Source: Anaerolineae bacterium (lineage in GTDB: Bacteria; Chloroflexota; Anaerolineae; Aggregatilineales; JAFGMM01). Taken from it: a stretch of DNA of 64,000 nucleotides. Positions 1 to 9,810 of the stretch are shown piece by piece; within the stretch, counting starts at the first letter, position 1, and each line of letters begins with the position of its first letter. The position numbers and the translations under genes were made by a program. Below the pieces are notes generated by a model. That model worked only from the letters and a program-made list of their open reading frames with translations, did not search any database and had not been told where the DNA came from. The DNA lies in assembly GCA_027494055.1 (NCBI GenBank), contig JAOSJO010000001.1, forward strand, positions 372,001 to 436,000. Reading direction: 5' to 3'.

Positions 1-208
1 CCAATTTAGAATAAAGGGAGTGGGGCGAACCGGCGGTTCACCCCTACCGCCAGGTATGCGGTGGATAGGGGCAGAGCACGCTGTCCCTCTACAGGGCGGT
101 CAAGAGCGCATTGCCCGTGGTAGACTTCCTTCACGCCCTGGCGGCCCGGAATGACAGGCCGCCAGCCCCAGACCGGCGCGCCCGCGCGCGCACCCGGAAT
201 GCCCCCGC

Positions 209-865
209 CTAAGCGTAGAACTTGACCACGATATCGGTGATCAGGTTCGCGGCTTCGTCGCTGCGGTCGGCGGCGTGGTAGAGGTGGCGATAGATCTCGC
301 GCAGCTTCAGCATCTCCACGATGTGGTCCATGTCTTTCGGGCCGCTGAAGAGGTCGGCGATGGCCTCGCGGTAGATCACCTCCACCTGGTTGCCGATTGC
401 CTTGGCGCGAACCGCGTGGTCGTTCGCAACGGCCGGGTGCTCTTCGAGACGCTCCATCGCAAGCTGAATCTTCTCGGCGGCGTCGCGCAGCAGGTCGATC
501 ATCTGGCGCAGGTACTCGTTCGGCTCGATGTCGAGCGTGTCCATCTCGTGGATGGTCGAATAGCCGGAGTCTATCACGTCATCAATCGCCCGCGAGAGGG
601 CAAAGATGTCCTCGCGGTCGATGGGCGTCACGAAGGTGCGGTTCAGTTCATCGATGAGGATGCGGCGCACCTCGTCGGCGTCCTTCTCGCACTGGCGCAG
701 CTTCTTGGCGTTCTTGTTGTTGGGGTTGCGCACGTACTCCGCAAGCACATCCATCCCCTCGGAGGTGATGGTTGCTTGGTGAACCAGCATCGCGATGAAG
801 TCATTGCGCCGACGCCGCTGGCCGAGCTTTTTGATCCGTTCCTGGAGACGTGACCAGGCATTCAT
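209..865 (-). CDS. DUF47 family PhoU-like protein (phosphate transport accessory)
   Basis: 218-aa ORF with DUF47/PhoU-like helical sequence; directly downstream of a PiT transporter gene on the same strand. Confidence 0.85.
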   Translation of the reverse strand: MNAWSRLQERIKKLGQRRRRNDFIAMLVHQATITSEGMDVLAEYVRNPNNKNAKKLRQCEKDADEVRRILIDELNRTFVTPIDREDIFALSRAIDDVIDSGYSTIHEMDTLDIEPNEYLRQMIDLLRDAAEKIQLAMERLEEHPAVANDHAVRAKAIGNQVEVIYREAIADLFSGPKDMDHIVEMLKLREIYRHLYHAADRSDEAANLITDIVVKFYA

Positions 866-869
866 GCTG

Positions 870-1865
870 CTAACTCCTCAATCCTGTGAACAACGTGTAG
901 AACAGCGCGCCCAGCACTGCCGCCGCCGGGATGGTCAGCAGCCAGGCATAGACGATGTTCCGCGCCACACCCCAGCGCACCTTGGAGAGACGTTCGGCGC
1001 TCCCTGCGCCCAGGATAGTCGAGCTGACAACCTGCGTCGTGCTCACCGGCCCGCCCAGCAGCGCCGCGCCCAGGATCACGCCGGTGGAGGCCGCCTGCGA
1101 GGTGAAGCCGTGAATTGGGCGGATCTTGTAGAACTTCGCGCCCAGCGTGCGGATCAGCCGGTACCCGCCGGTAAGCGTCCCCAGCGAAATCGCCGCCGCG
1201 CTGACGAGGATGACCCAGGTCGGGACCGAGAAGGTGTCCAGCACCCTGCCCGCCACAAGTGCAGCGGCTATCATGCCCATCGTTTTCTGTGCGTCGTTGG
1301 TCCCGTGCGAGAGCGCGAGCGTGAACGCCGTCAGCCATTGGCCGCGCTTGAGCCAGACATTCGCCTGCGGCGTGAGATACTGCCCGACTCTGAGGATGAT
1401 CCGGGTCAACAGAAAGCCGGCCATCAGGCCTAGCGGAGGCGAGACAAACAGCGCCACGAGTACGATTGCCAGGCCGGAGGGCTGTACCGCGCCAAGCCCA
1501 TAGCCGGCGGCTCCGGCCCCGACGATGCCACCGATCAGGGCGTGGGAGGAGGAGGAGGGGAGGCCGAAGAACCACGTGAAGGCGTTCCACACCGTGGCCG
1601 CCAGCAACGACGCCGCGATCACCTCAAGCGTCATGGCGGCGCTCGCCAGCACCCTGTCGCCGATAGTGCTGGCGATGGCGACGCCAAACACCAGCGGGCC
1701 GATGAACTCCGCGCCTGCCGCCATCGCCAACGCGCTGCGCGGCGGCATCGCACGTGAAGAGATTACCGTCGCCACGACATTCGCCGAATCCTGCACGCCG
1801 TTCACGTAATCATAGACGAGTGCGATAGCGATGACTCCGAGAACTTCCGGTGGCAGATTGATCAT
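870..1865 (-). CDS. pit: PiT family inorganic phosphate transporter
   Basis: 331-aa multi-TM ORF; motifs NGVQDSANVVATVISSRAMPP and SHGTNDAQKTMG typical of PiT/PHO-4. Confidence 0.9.
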   Translation of the reverse strand: MINLPPEVLGVIAIALVYDYVNGVQDSANVVATVISSRAMPPRSALAMAAGAEFIGPLVFGVAIASTIGDRVLASAAMTLEVIAASLLAATVWNAFTWFFGLPSSSSHALIGGIVGAGAAGYGLGAVQPSGLAIVLVALFVSPPLGLMAGFLLTRIILRVGQYLTPQANVWLKRGQWLTAFTLALSHGTNDAQKTMGMIAAALVAGRVLDTFSVPTWVILVSAAAISLGTLTGGYRLIRTLGAKFYKIRPIHGFTSQAASTGVILGAALLGGPVSTTQVVSSTILGAGSAERLSKVRWGVARNIVYAWLLTIPAAAVLGALFYTLFTGLRS

Positions 1866-1939
1866 ACGCCTGACTCAAGATAAGACCGATACGATGCCGT
1901 GCATGAGGTTCGCCAGAATGTGGTTAGTCTAGCGCAACT

Positions 1940-1989
1940 TTAAGATCTTTGCACCTTTCGCTTAACAGAATTTTAAAGATCCGTTAACA
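1940..1989. promoter_or_regulatory. Candidate Pho box: TTAAGA...TTAACA-N5-TTAAAG-N5-TTAACA (11-bp period)
   Basis: Hexamers at 1962, 1973 and 1984, about 100 bp upstream of the pit start. Confidence 0.5.
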
Positions 1990-2151
1990 ACCGGCGCATT
2001 CTGTGTCCTGGCGTCCGCCTGTGGGGCGGCAACGCGAGGATTCTTCGCCGTATTGCGATAAATGTGATATTTTTCATGTTTCTGATATGCGACAATATTG
2101 GTTCATTTTTATTAGGGTTTTCTGTTTTGATAATTTGTTATTACTCGGCTC

Positions 2152-2180
2152 TGGACACCGCTTGCGGTCTATGGTACAAT
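2152..2180 (+). promoter_or_regulatory. Sigma70-like promoter TGGACA-N17-TACAAT for ACIII operon
   Basis: -35 at 2152-2157, -10 at 2175-2180, 17-nt spacer. Confidence 0.5.
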
Positions 2181-2392
2181 CGCGCGCATAATATGGCATC
2201 TGCGAAGAAATCCATCTCCTAAACACAGGACCGCAGCAACAGATGCATAGTGATATGCTTTCGCTAAGCCCTGTTTGCCACGCCGTGCCCGCCCTGGAAA
2301 GGACGCGCACGGCGGTGTTCGTCTCGAACCCATCCCATCACGAGCCAGGCGCTTCACCTGCGCTTGATGGCTGACGCAGGAAAGGAGAGACT

Positions 2393-2965
2393 GTGAGTGC
2401 GCTGACCAAAACACCACGCAGAGGCTTGTGGGTCCTTGGTGGCCTGGCCGCCGTGCTCCTGGTCGTGCTCGGCGCTGCGCTGCTCCTCCGCCCGACGCCT
2501 TCCGAGGCGCAGGATGCGCAGCCCTTCGTCTTCAACCACCAGATTCACGTCCAGGAGAACGGCATCTCGTGCGTTTATTGCCACAGCGGCGTGATGCGTT
2601 CGCCGACGGCCGGCATCCCCAGTATGCAGCTCTGCGCCGGCTGCCACGCGCCGGCCGACGGTTCGCTGGGCCGCCCCGGCGGCGGGATCGACAACGGCTC
2701 GGAAGCGCTGGCGACGCTGCGCACGTACATCGCCAACGGCACGGCGATCTTGTGGGAGCGCATCACGTTCCTGCCGCGCTACGCCTACTTTGCGCACCAC
2801 GTGCACATCAAAGCCGGCGCCAGTTGTGAGACCTGCCACGGCAACGTGGGCGAGATGGAGGCGGTCCACCAGGTCGAGAAGATGAACATGGGCTGGTGCC
2901 TCAGTTGCCACCAACGCGAACCCAACGCGCTTGAACTGATGGATTGCTCCATCTGCCATCGTTAG
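2393..2965 (+). CDS. actA: ActA-like pentaheme cytochrome c of alternative complex III
   Basis: Five CxxCH motifs (CVYCH, CAGCH, CETCH, CLSCH, CSICH), N-terminal TM; first gene of ACIII operon. Confidence 0.85.
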   Translation: MSALTKTPRRGLWVLGGLAAVLLVVLGAALLLRPTPSEAQDAQPFVFNHQIHVQENGISCVYCHSGVMRSPTAGIPSMQLCAGCHAPADGSLGRPGGGIDNGSEALATLRTYIANGTAILWERITFLPRYAYFAHHVHIKAGASCETCHGNVGEMEAVHQVEKMNMGWCLSCHQREPNALELMDCSICHR

Positions 2966-2974
2966 GAGACAGAT

Positions 2975-5158
2975 ATGACGCGAGGGATCAGTCGTCGTGA
3001 CTTCATGCGCATCGGCGTCGCCGGCGCGGCGACCGCCGTGCTCGCCGGCTGCCAGCAGACCCGGCGCTATGTCGAGCTTGAGCCTTACGTGATCCCCCCG
3101 GAAGAGGCCGTGGCCGGCACGCCGACGTGGTACGCCAGCACGTGCCGCCAGTGCCCCGCCGGGTGCGGCATCATCGTGCGCACGATGAACGGGCGCGCGG
3201 TGAAGATCGAGGGAACCCGGAGCACCCGCTCAACCGGGGCGGGCTGTGCGCGCGCGGGCAGTCGGGGCTGCAACTGCTCTATAACCCCGACCGGCTGCAA
3301 GGCCCGGCGCAACAGGCGCGGCAGGGGAGCCGTGATTACGCGCCGATCTATTGGGAAGACGCCATCCCCATGCTGGCGGACCGGCTCAGCGAGGCCGGCG
3401 ACGCCGTGGCCGTGTGGGGCGGCGCGACCATGTCCGGCCACCTGTACGACCTGCTCCGCCGCTTCACCGAGGCGGTGGGCGCGCCCGCGCCGGTGATCTA
3501 TGACCTGTACACCGCCATGCACGGCTACCACGCGCTGCAGAGCGCCAGCCGCGCGCTGTTCGACGCCGACGCCATGCCCGCGTACCGTCTGGGTGAGGCC
3601 GATGTCGTGTTCTCGTTCGGCGCGGACTTCCTCGGCACGGGCACGTCGGCGGTGCGCTACGGCGTCGAGTACGGCAGGTTCCGCGATCAGGGCCTGGGCA
3701 AGCGCGGCTATCTGGTCCAGTTCGAGTCGCGCATGTCCATCACCGGGGCCAGCGCCGACCGCTGGGTTCCGGTCCAGCCCACCACCGAGACGCTGGTCGC
3801 GGGGGCCATCGCGCGCCTCATCGCCGATGAGGGCTTTGGCCCGGCGGACCGGGTCGAGCGGGCGCGCACCCTGGCTCCAGAGGTCGATATCGCCGCCGCT
3901 GCCGCTGCGTGCGAGCTGTCGGTCGAGGACCTGGCGCAACTGGCGCAGGTCTTCGCCAATGCCGAAAGCCCCTGGCGATTCCAGGCGGGGCGCTGGCGGG
4001 GCACGCGTTCGGCGTCGAGGCGATCATGGCCGTGCAAGCCCTGAACGTGATCGCGGGCGCGGCGGCGATGAGCCTGGCGGCGGACGCGCCGCACGCGGCG
4101 TTGGTGAAGCCCCCGGTCTCCCCGCTCGCCGATGTCGTCGCATTGATCGACCGCATGGCCGCCGGGGAGGTGAAGGCGCTGCTGGTCTGTGGGGCCAACC
4201 CCGCCTACGACCTGCCTCCCGCCACCGGCTTTGTCGATGCGGTGCAGAACGTCCCGTTCGTGGCGACCTTCACGCCGCTGATCGACGAGACGTCGGTATG
4301 GGCGCACCTTGTCCTGCCCACGCGCACGTACCTTGAGTCGTGGGGCTACGAGGTCACCGCGCCCGGCTTCGAGACCGCCATCGTCGGCAGCCAGCAGCCG
4401 GTCGTCGTGCCGATGTACGACGCGCGCTCCACCGCCGACGTTGTCTTGGAGGTCTCCCGGTCGATCCCGCCGGCCGCTGCCACGCTCCCTGGGCGGACGA
4501 GGTCGCTTTCCTGAAGGAAACGCTCACGCAACTGCCCGCCGGTGCGTTCGGCGGCGACGACCCCGACGTGCAATGGGCGCGCATTTTGCAGCACGGCGGC
4601 TGGTGGATGGCGGAGCCTTCCGCGCCGCCCGCCCCCGAAGCCACCGCCCCGGAGCCGGTCGCGGTCCAAAGGCCGGCGTTCCAGGGCGACACCAGCATGA
4701 TGCCCTATCACCTGCACCTGTACACGCCGGTGCTCCTGGGCGACGGGAGCGGTGCGAGCCAGCCCTGGTTGCAGGGTTCCCCCGACCCGATGAGCACGGT
4801 CGCGTGGCAGACCTGGGTCGAGCTGAACCCCGTGACGGCGGAAGCGCTCGGCGTATCGGATGGCGATGTGGTGCAGGTCGCGTCGGTCTATGGCAGCATC
4901 GAAGCGCCGGTCTTCGTCTACCCGGCCATCCGCCCGGACACAGTCGCCATCCCGCTCGGCCAGGGGCACAGCGAACTGGGCCGCTACGCCGAGAGGCGCG
5001 GCGCCAACGCGGTGCAACTGCTCGGCCCGGTCATCGAGGACGCGGGGAACGCGCTGACCTTCTCGACCGTGCGCGTCTCCGTCACGCCCACCGGGGAGCA
5101 CAAGCCGCTGGCGGTCTACGGGAATCCCGAAGGCTCGATGGTCGAGCCGCCATTCTGA
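2975..5158 (+). CDS. actB: ActB1-like molybdopterin-oxidoreductase-fold subunit of ACIII (several frame transitions)
   Basis: SRRDFMRIG Tat-like motif, LAGC lipobox, CRQCPAGCG; continued through overlapping ORFs 3127..4044, 3909..4514 and 4340..5158. Confidence 0.8.
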
Positions 5159-5177
5159 TACACCGTCGTGGAAGTGT

Positions 5178-5202
5178 AGGGGGAAGGTCATGCCTTGCCC
5201 CT
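5178..5202. repeat. Imperfect copy of family C palindrome between the two ActB-type ORFs
   Basis: agggggaaggtcatgccttgcccct. Confidence 0.6.
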
Positions 5203-5256
5203 CCAGACACGAGCGACAAGACACGCAAAGGGTACAACGATCTGGGGAGTAAGCCG

Positions 5257-5975
5257 ATGAGCGAAAACGAAACCGATGGCCGCCACTGGACGATGGTCAT
5301 TGACAGCGACAAATGCACCGGCTGCGGCGCGTGTGTGGTCGCGTGCCATGCGGAGAACAACGTGCCCATCGCGGACGAGGGCCAGGTGATTCAGGGCCGG
5401 GCGAACCACTGGATTCGCATCGAGCGCTACTGGGAGGGACGTACCCGAACGTGAAGGCGCGTTTTCTCCCGGTGATGTGCCAGCAGTGCGGCGAAGCGCC
5501 CTGCGAGCCGGTGTGCCCGGTGTACGCCACGTACCACAGCACCGAGGAGAACCTGAACGTCATGGTCTACGCCCGGTGCGTGGGCACGCGCTACTGCGCC
5601 AACAACTGCCCCTACCGGGTCCGGTCCTTCAACTTCTACGAGCCGGAGTTCGAGGGCGCGCTTGTGGAACAGCTCAACCCTGACGTGACGGTGCGCAGCG
5701 CGGGCGTGATGGAGAAGTGCACCTTCTGCATCCAGCGCATCCGCCGCGCCGACCAGAAGGCCACCGTCGAGGGGCGCGCGCTGGAGGACGGCGAAGTGCA
5801 GCCGGCGTGCGCGCAGGCGTGCCCGCCCAAGGCCATCGTCTTTGGCGACGCCAGCGACCCCGAAAGCCAGGTCGCGAAGTTGATCGAGGGCAACGAGCGC
5901 CGATACCAACTGCTGCACAACCTCGGCACGAAGCCGGCAGTCTACTACCTGAAAGGCGGTGCGTCCAATGTCTGA
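5257..5975 (+). CDS. ActB2-like 4Fe-4S ferredoxin subunit of ACIII (one frame transition near 5440)
   Basis: [59 protein letters not shown]. Confidence 0.8.
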
Positions 5976-7423
5976 GACGAGCATCGAACCGCGCCCCTGG
6001 ACAAGCGAGCCGGCCACGACGCCTGACCTGGAGCAGCAGGTCGAGCACGCGCGCGACGCGCACCTGATGCTCGACCCGCGCCCGCTGGAGGAGAGCAACC
6101 AGCAGGCGATTGCCAGTATGCAGCGCACCAGCCGCCTCACGTGGGCGGTGGTCGTCGTGCTGCTTGGCGGCGTGGGCATGGCGGCGGCGAGCTGGCTGAT
6201 CCAGATTGCGACCGGCATCGGCGTCACCGGCCTCAACAACACGATCTTCTGGGGCATCTACATCGTCAACCTGGTCTACTTCATCGGCATCGGCCACGCC
6301 GGCACGTTCATCTCGGCGGCCTTCCGCGTGCTCAAGTTCGAGACGCGGCGGCCCATCGCGCGCGCCGCCGAGACGGTGACGCTGTTCGCGCTCGCGGCGG
6401 CGGCCCTCTTCCCCTTCATCCACCTGGGCCGCATGTGGAAGGCCTACTGGATGATCCCCTATCCCAACCAGCGGCAACTGTGGCCCAACCCGCAGTCGGC
6501 GCTGTTGTGGGACGCCACGGCGATCCTCACTTACGTGATCGGGAGCATCCTCTTCATCTACCTGAGCCTCATCCCAGACCTTGCCATGCTGCGCGAGCGC
6601 ACCACCGGCTGGCGACGCGTCCTGTACCGGGCGCTGGCGCTCGGGTGGCGCGGCACAGACCGCGAGTGGTCGATCCAGGAAAGCGCTGCGAACATCTTCG
6701 CGTATGCCATCATCCCGGTGATGTTCTCGGTGCATACCATCGTGTCGTGGGACTTCGCCATGACGATCCAGCCCGGCTGGCACAGCACGATCTTCGGGCC
6801 GTTCTTCATCGTCGGCGCCCTGTTCTCCGGCGTCGCGGCGGTCATCATGGTGATGGCGGTGTTGCAGCGCTTCATGAAGCTGGCCTATTTCATCCGGGCG
6901 GAGCACTTCGACGCGATGGCGAAGTTCCTTCTGGTGATGAGCTTCGCGTGGATCTACTTCTACTTCGCCGAGGTCCTCACGAACTGGTACGGCAACCTGC
7001 CGCCGGAGATGGAAATCCTCGACCTGCTCATGCATGGCGCGGCGGCCCCGTTCTGGTTCCTGATGCTGTTCTGCAACATCGTCGTGCCCGTCGGCCTGCT
7101 GTGGATGCGGCGGGTGCGCCGCTCGCCGGGGGTGCTGTTCGTCATCGCGATTTTCGTGCAGATCGGGATGTACCTGGAGCGCTACATCATCGTCGGCGTG
7201 ATGCTTGGCCGCCCGGAGATGCCGTTCCGCTGGAGCAGCTACACGCCCGCGCTGGAGCTGATCATCGCGGTGGGCGCGTTCGCCTTCGTCGCGTCGTTCT
7301 ACCTGGATCTTCACCCGCGTCTTCCCCATCATCCCGCTCTGGGAGGTCGCCGAGGGGCAGTTGTACAATGGGCTGCGCAGGGTGGGCCGGGCGTTCACGA
7401 GCGCCAAGTCAGACCCGCACTAG
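5959..7423 (+). CDS. actC: ActC-like NrfD-type integral membrane subunit of ACIII (frame transition near 7305)
   Basis: Multi-TM NrfD/PsrC-like protein; C-terminus [24 protein letters not shown] in another frame. Confidence 0.85.
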
Positions 7424-7450
7424 GGCCCGCACCAGGGAGAGAGTTGAGAT

Positions 7451-8481
7451 ATGGCCGAATACCAGGTACTCGGGCTTTTTGAAGACGTCGATCCCGCCGC
7501 CAATGCGATTGAGGCGCTGCGCAAACTCGGCGTATCTGACCGGAAGATCAGCGTGTTGTCGGCCTTTCCCTACACGCCGAAGATGCTTGGCCGCAAACAC
7601 AGCCACCACCGCCTGATGCCGATTGCGCTCACCGGCGCGCTGATGGGCTTCATGGGGGCCATCTTCCTGACGGTGATCATGCCGCAGCTCTACCCCATCG
7701 TCGTGGGCGGGCGCGACATCGTGAACATCCCCCCTCGCTCATCATCATGTTCGAGCTGACCATGCTCGGCGTGATCGTGGGGACCTTCATCGGCTTTCTG
7801 ATCGAGGGCGGGTTCCCGTATTTCGGCCCCAAGCTCTACGACAAGCGCATCGCCGAGGGGTACATCGGCGTGCTTGCGCAGGTCAACGACGACGTGCTGT
7901 TTGCGCGTACGAAGCAATCGCTCACCGACCACGGCGCGCAGCACCTGCAGGAGATGGAAGTCCGCCGCTACCGCGACCCGCGCCTGGCGATCCTGGCGGG
8001 GCTGCTCGTGGTGGGCGGCGCGTTTGCCCTGTTCACGCTCCTCATCTTCTACGATGTGATCTCGCTGCCGTGGTGGCCGGACCAGATGAAGGAGTCGCTC
8101 GTGGTGGCGCCGCTGCAAGGGCCGCGCTACCCCGCGCCGGAGGGGAGCGTCCCGATACAGGGCGTGGCGGTCGTCAACAACCAGCCGCTGACCGCGCCCC
8201 TCCCCGGGACCGAGGACTCGATCCAGCGCGGCGAGGTGCTATTCAGCCTGCACTGCGCGCACTGCCACATGATCGCGGGCGAGGAACTCACGCCCGTGGG
8301 CGCAAAGTTCGCCGTCCCGCCGCCGGCCATGACCAGCGACCGCGTGGCCGGGCGCACGGCGGAGAGCATCTTCGTGACCATCACCCAGGGGCGGGGCCTG
8401 ATGCTCCCGCTCGCAGAGAACCTGTACCCTGACGAGCGCTGGGACGTGGCGAACTACGTCCTGAGCCTGAACGCGGATTGA
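7451..8481 (+). CDS. ActD (DUF3341)-ActE (monoheme cytochrome c) fusion of ACIII (frame transition near 7735)
   Basis: ORF 7451..7759 continues into 7747..8481; DUF3341-like sequence with two TMs, then CAHCH heme motif. Confidence 0.8.
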
Positions 8482-8514
8482 CTGGATTGCTGACTGACCA
8501 ACCGGAGGTTAGTG

Positions 8515-9300
8515 GTGTCAAGACGAATCTGGATTAGCCTGTCGCTCGCCCTCTTCTTCGGGCTGCTGTTGAGCGCGTGCGGGCCGGGTATCGCCCCGAA
8601 CACGTCCATCCCGACGCTGGCCCCGCGTGAAGCGACCTCCGCGCCCGCCGAGGCCCCGGCGACCGTCGAAGGCGCGGAGGCGACCAGCACGCCGGAGGCG
8701 ACGACCGGCGACGTGACGGAGGTCGCCGCTGTCAGCCTGGAAGAGGCGGCGGCGGTATACGCGGCGAGCTGCCAGGGGTGCCACGGCGCGGACGGGCAGA
8801 ATGGCACCGTCGGGCCGAGCCTGGCCGCCTCCGCGGAGGTCGCGGCGCTGAGCGACGATGAACTCCGCGACATCGTGCACAACGGGGTTGAAGGCACCGC
8901 AATGCGCGCCTTTGGCGACGAGCTTTCTGACGCGGAGATCGAGGGCCTGATCGACCTCATCCGAAGCTGGGAGGGTGGCGAGGGTGGCGCTGCCGCCGAG
9001 ACGCCGGAAGCGACCGCCGAACCCACCACCGCGCCGGAGGCCGCCGCAGAAGCCGACCTCGAAGCCGGGCTGAGCGTCTACGCGGCGAACTGCCAGGCCT
9101 GTCACGGCGCGGAGGGCCAGAACGCCGTCGTCGGGCCGGACCTGTTCGCGAACCCGGACATTGCCGCGATGGACCATGACGCGATCCGCGACATTGTCGT
9201 CAACGGCGTCGAGGGCACGGCGATGCAGGCCTTTGGCGACCGGCTCTCCGATGAGGAGATCGACAATGTGGTCGCGCTGATCGAAAGCTGGCAGGAGTAG
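8515..9300 (+). CDS. Lipoprotein with two tandem cytochrome c domains
   Basis: LLLSACGPG lipobox; two repeats with CQGCHGADGQN and CQACHGAEGQN, TPEAT-rich linkers. Confidence 0.85.
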   Translation: MSRRIWISLSLALFFGLLLSACGPGIAPNTSIPTLAPREATSAPAEAPATVEGAEATSTPEATTGDVTEVAAVSLEEAAAVYAASCQGCHGADGQNGTVGPSLAASAEVAALSDDELRDIVHNGVEGTAMRAFGDELSDAEIEGLIDLIRSWEGGEGGAAAETPEATAEPTTAPEAAAEADLEAGLSVYAANCQACHGAEGQNAVVGPDLFANPDIAAMDHDAIRDIVVNGVEGTAMQAFGDRLSDEEIDNVVALIESWQE

Positions 9301-9354
9301 CCCCAGACGCGGGCGCTCGCGCCCCCGCCCAGACTCCCGAAATGCTGAAAGCAG

Positions 9355-9390
9355 AGAGGGTACGGCGCGCCGTACCCTCTTGCGTTTTCT
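9355..9390 (+). terminator. Intrinsic terminator of ACIII operon
   Basis: 26-bp perfect palindrome agagggtacggcgcgccgtaccctct followed by tgcgttttctt. Confidence 0.8.
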
Positions 9391-9462
9391 TCGCTCTTAT
9401 CTGTTCACTTGGTCCAGTCGGCGTCGTGGCGCTGTGTGTTTTTCGTAACCTGCCGACGAGTA

Positions 9463-9484
9463 GGGGCAAGGCATGCCTTGCCCC
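9463..9484. repeat. Palindrome ggggcaaggcatgccttgcccc (family C)
   Basis: 22-bp perfect palindrome; imperfect second copy at 5178-5202. Confidence 0.7.
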
Positions 9485-9606
9485 GACCTGTGGTTCTTCT
9501 TATCAAGGATGTCTCTCATATGGCGGTTGTCCCGCCTGGATGGTCTTGACCTCGCTATTTTGCGGTCGTACTATCGCAGAACAGGGTCGAAAAGAATACG
9601 AATTAG

Positions 9607-9626
9607 CCCGCGACTTCAGTCGCGGG
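9607..9626. repeat. Hairpin cccgcgac-ttca-gtcgcggg
   Basis: 8-bp perfect arms, TTCA loop. Confidence 0.6.
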
Positions 9627-9640
9627 GTAGCTCTTCTGCC

Positions 9641-9683
9641 GCCAGATGTAGGGGCGACCCGGCGGGTCGCCCCTACATCTGGC
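9641..9683. repeat. Long palindrome gccagatgtaggggcgaccc-ggc-gggtcgcccctacatctggc (family B)
   Basis: 20-bp perfect arms, 3-nt loop; related cores near 22-50, 13110-13145 and 60645-60675. Confidence 0.75.
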
Positions 9684-9810
9684 ATGTGATCCCACGTTCT
9701 GTATCTAGACCACACTATTATGCAGCCCTACTGTCGCAGGAACCAGAAGGTGAACAGACACCTCCGCTGCAATCGCCCTGAGCGGTCGGCCCCGCGCAGC
9801 GCGCGCCCTC

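Noticed and set aside
275-853. Plus-strand ORF over the DUF47 gene
   Set aside because: Antisense shadow of a recognisable DUF47 protein.
3506-3511. TGTACA as a CarH-type site (also about 4729, 7371 and 46005)
   Set aside because: These lie inside coding sequence (for example Leu-Tyr-Thr codons) and are not near promoters.
2975-5158. actB1 as a pseudogene
   Set aside because: Frame transitions also affect many essential genes here; assembly indels are the simpler explanation.
5674-7407. 577-aa minus-strand ORF opposite actC
   Set aside because: Shadow ORF; composition is non-protein-like and the plus strand encodes an NrfD-type membrane protein.
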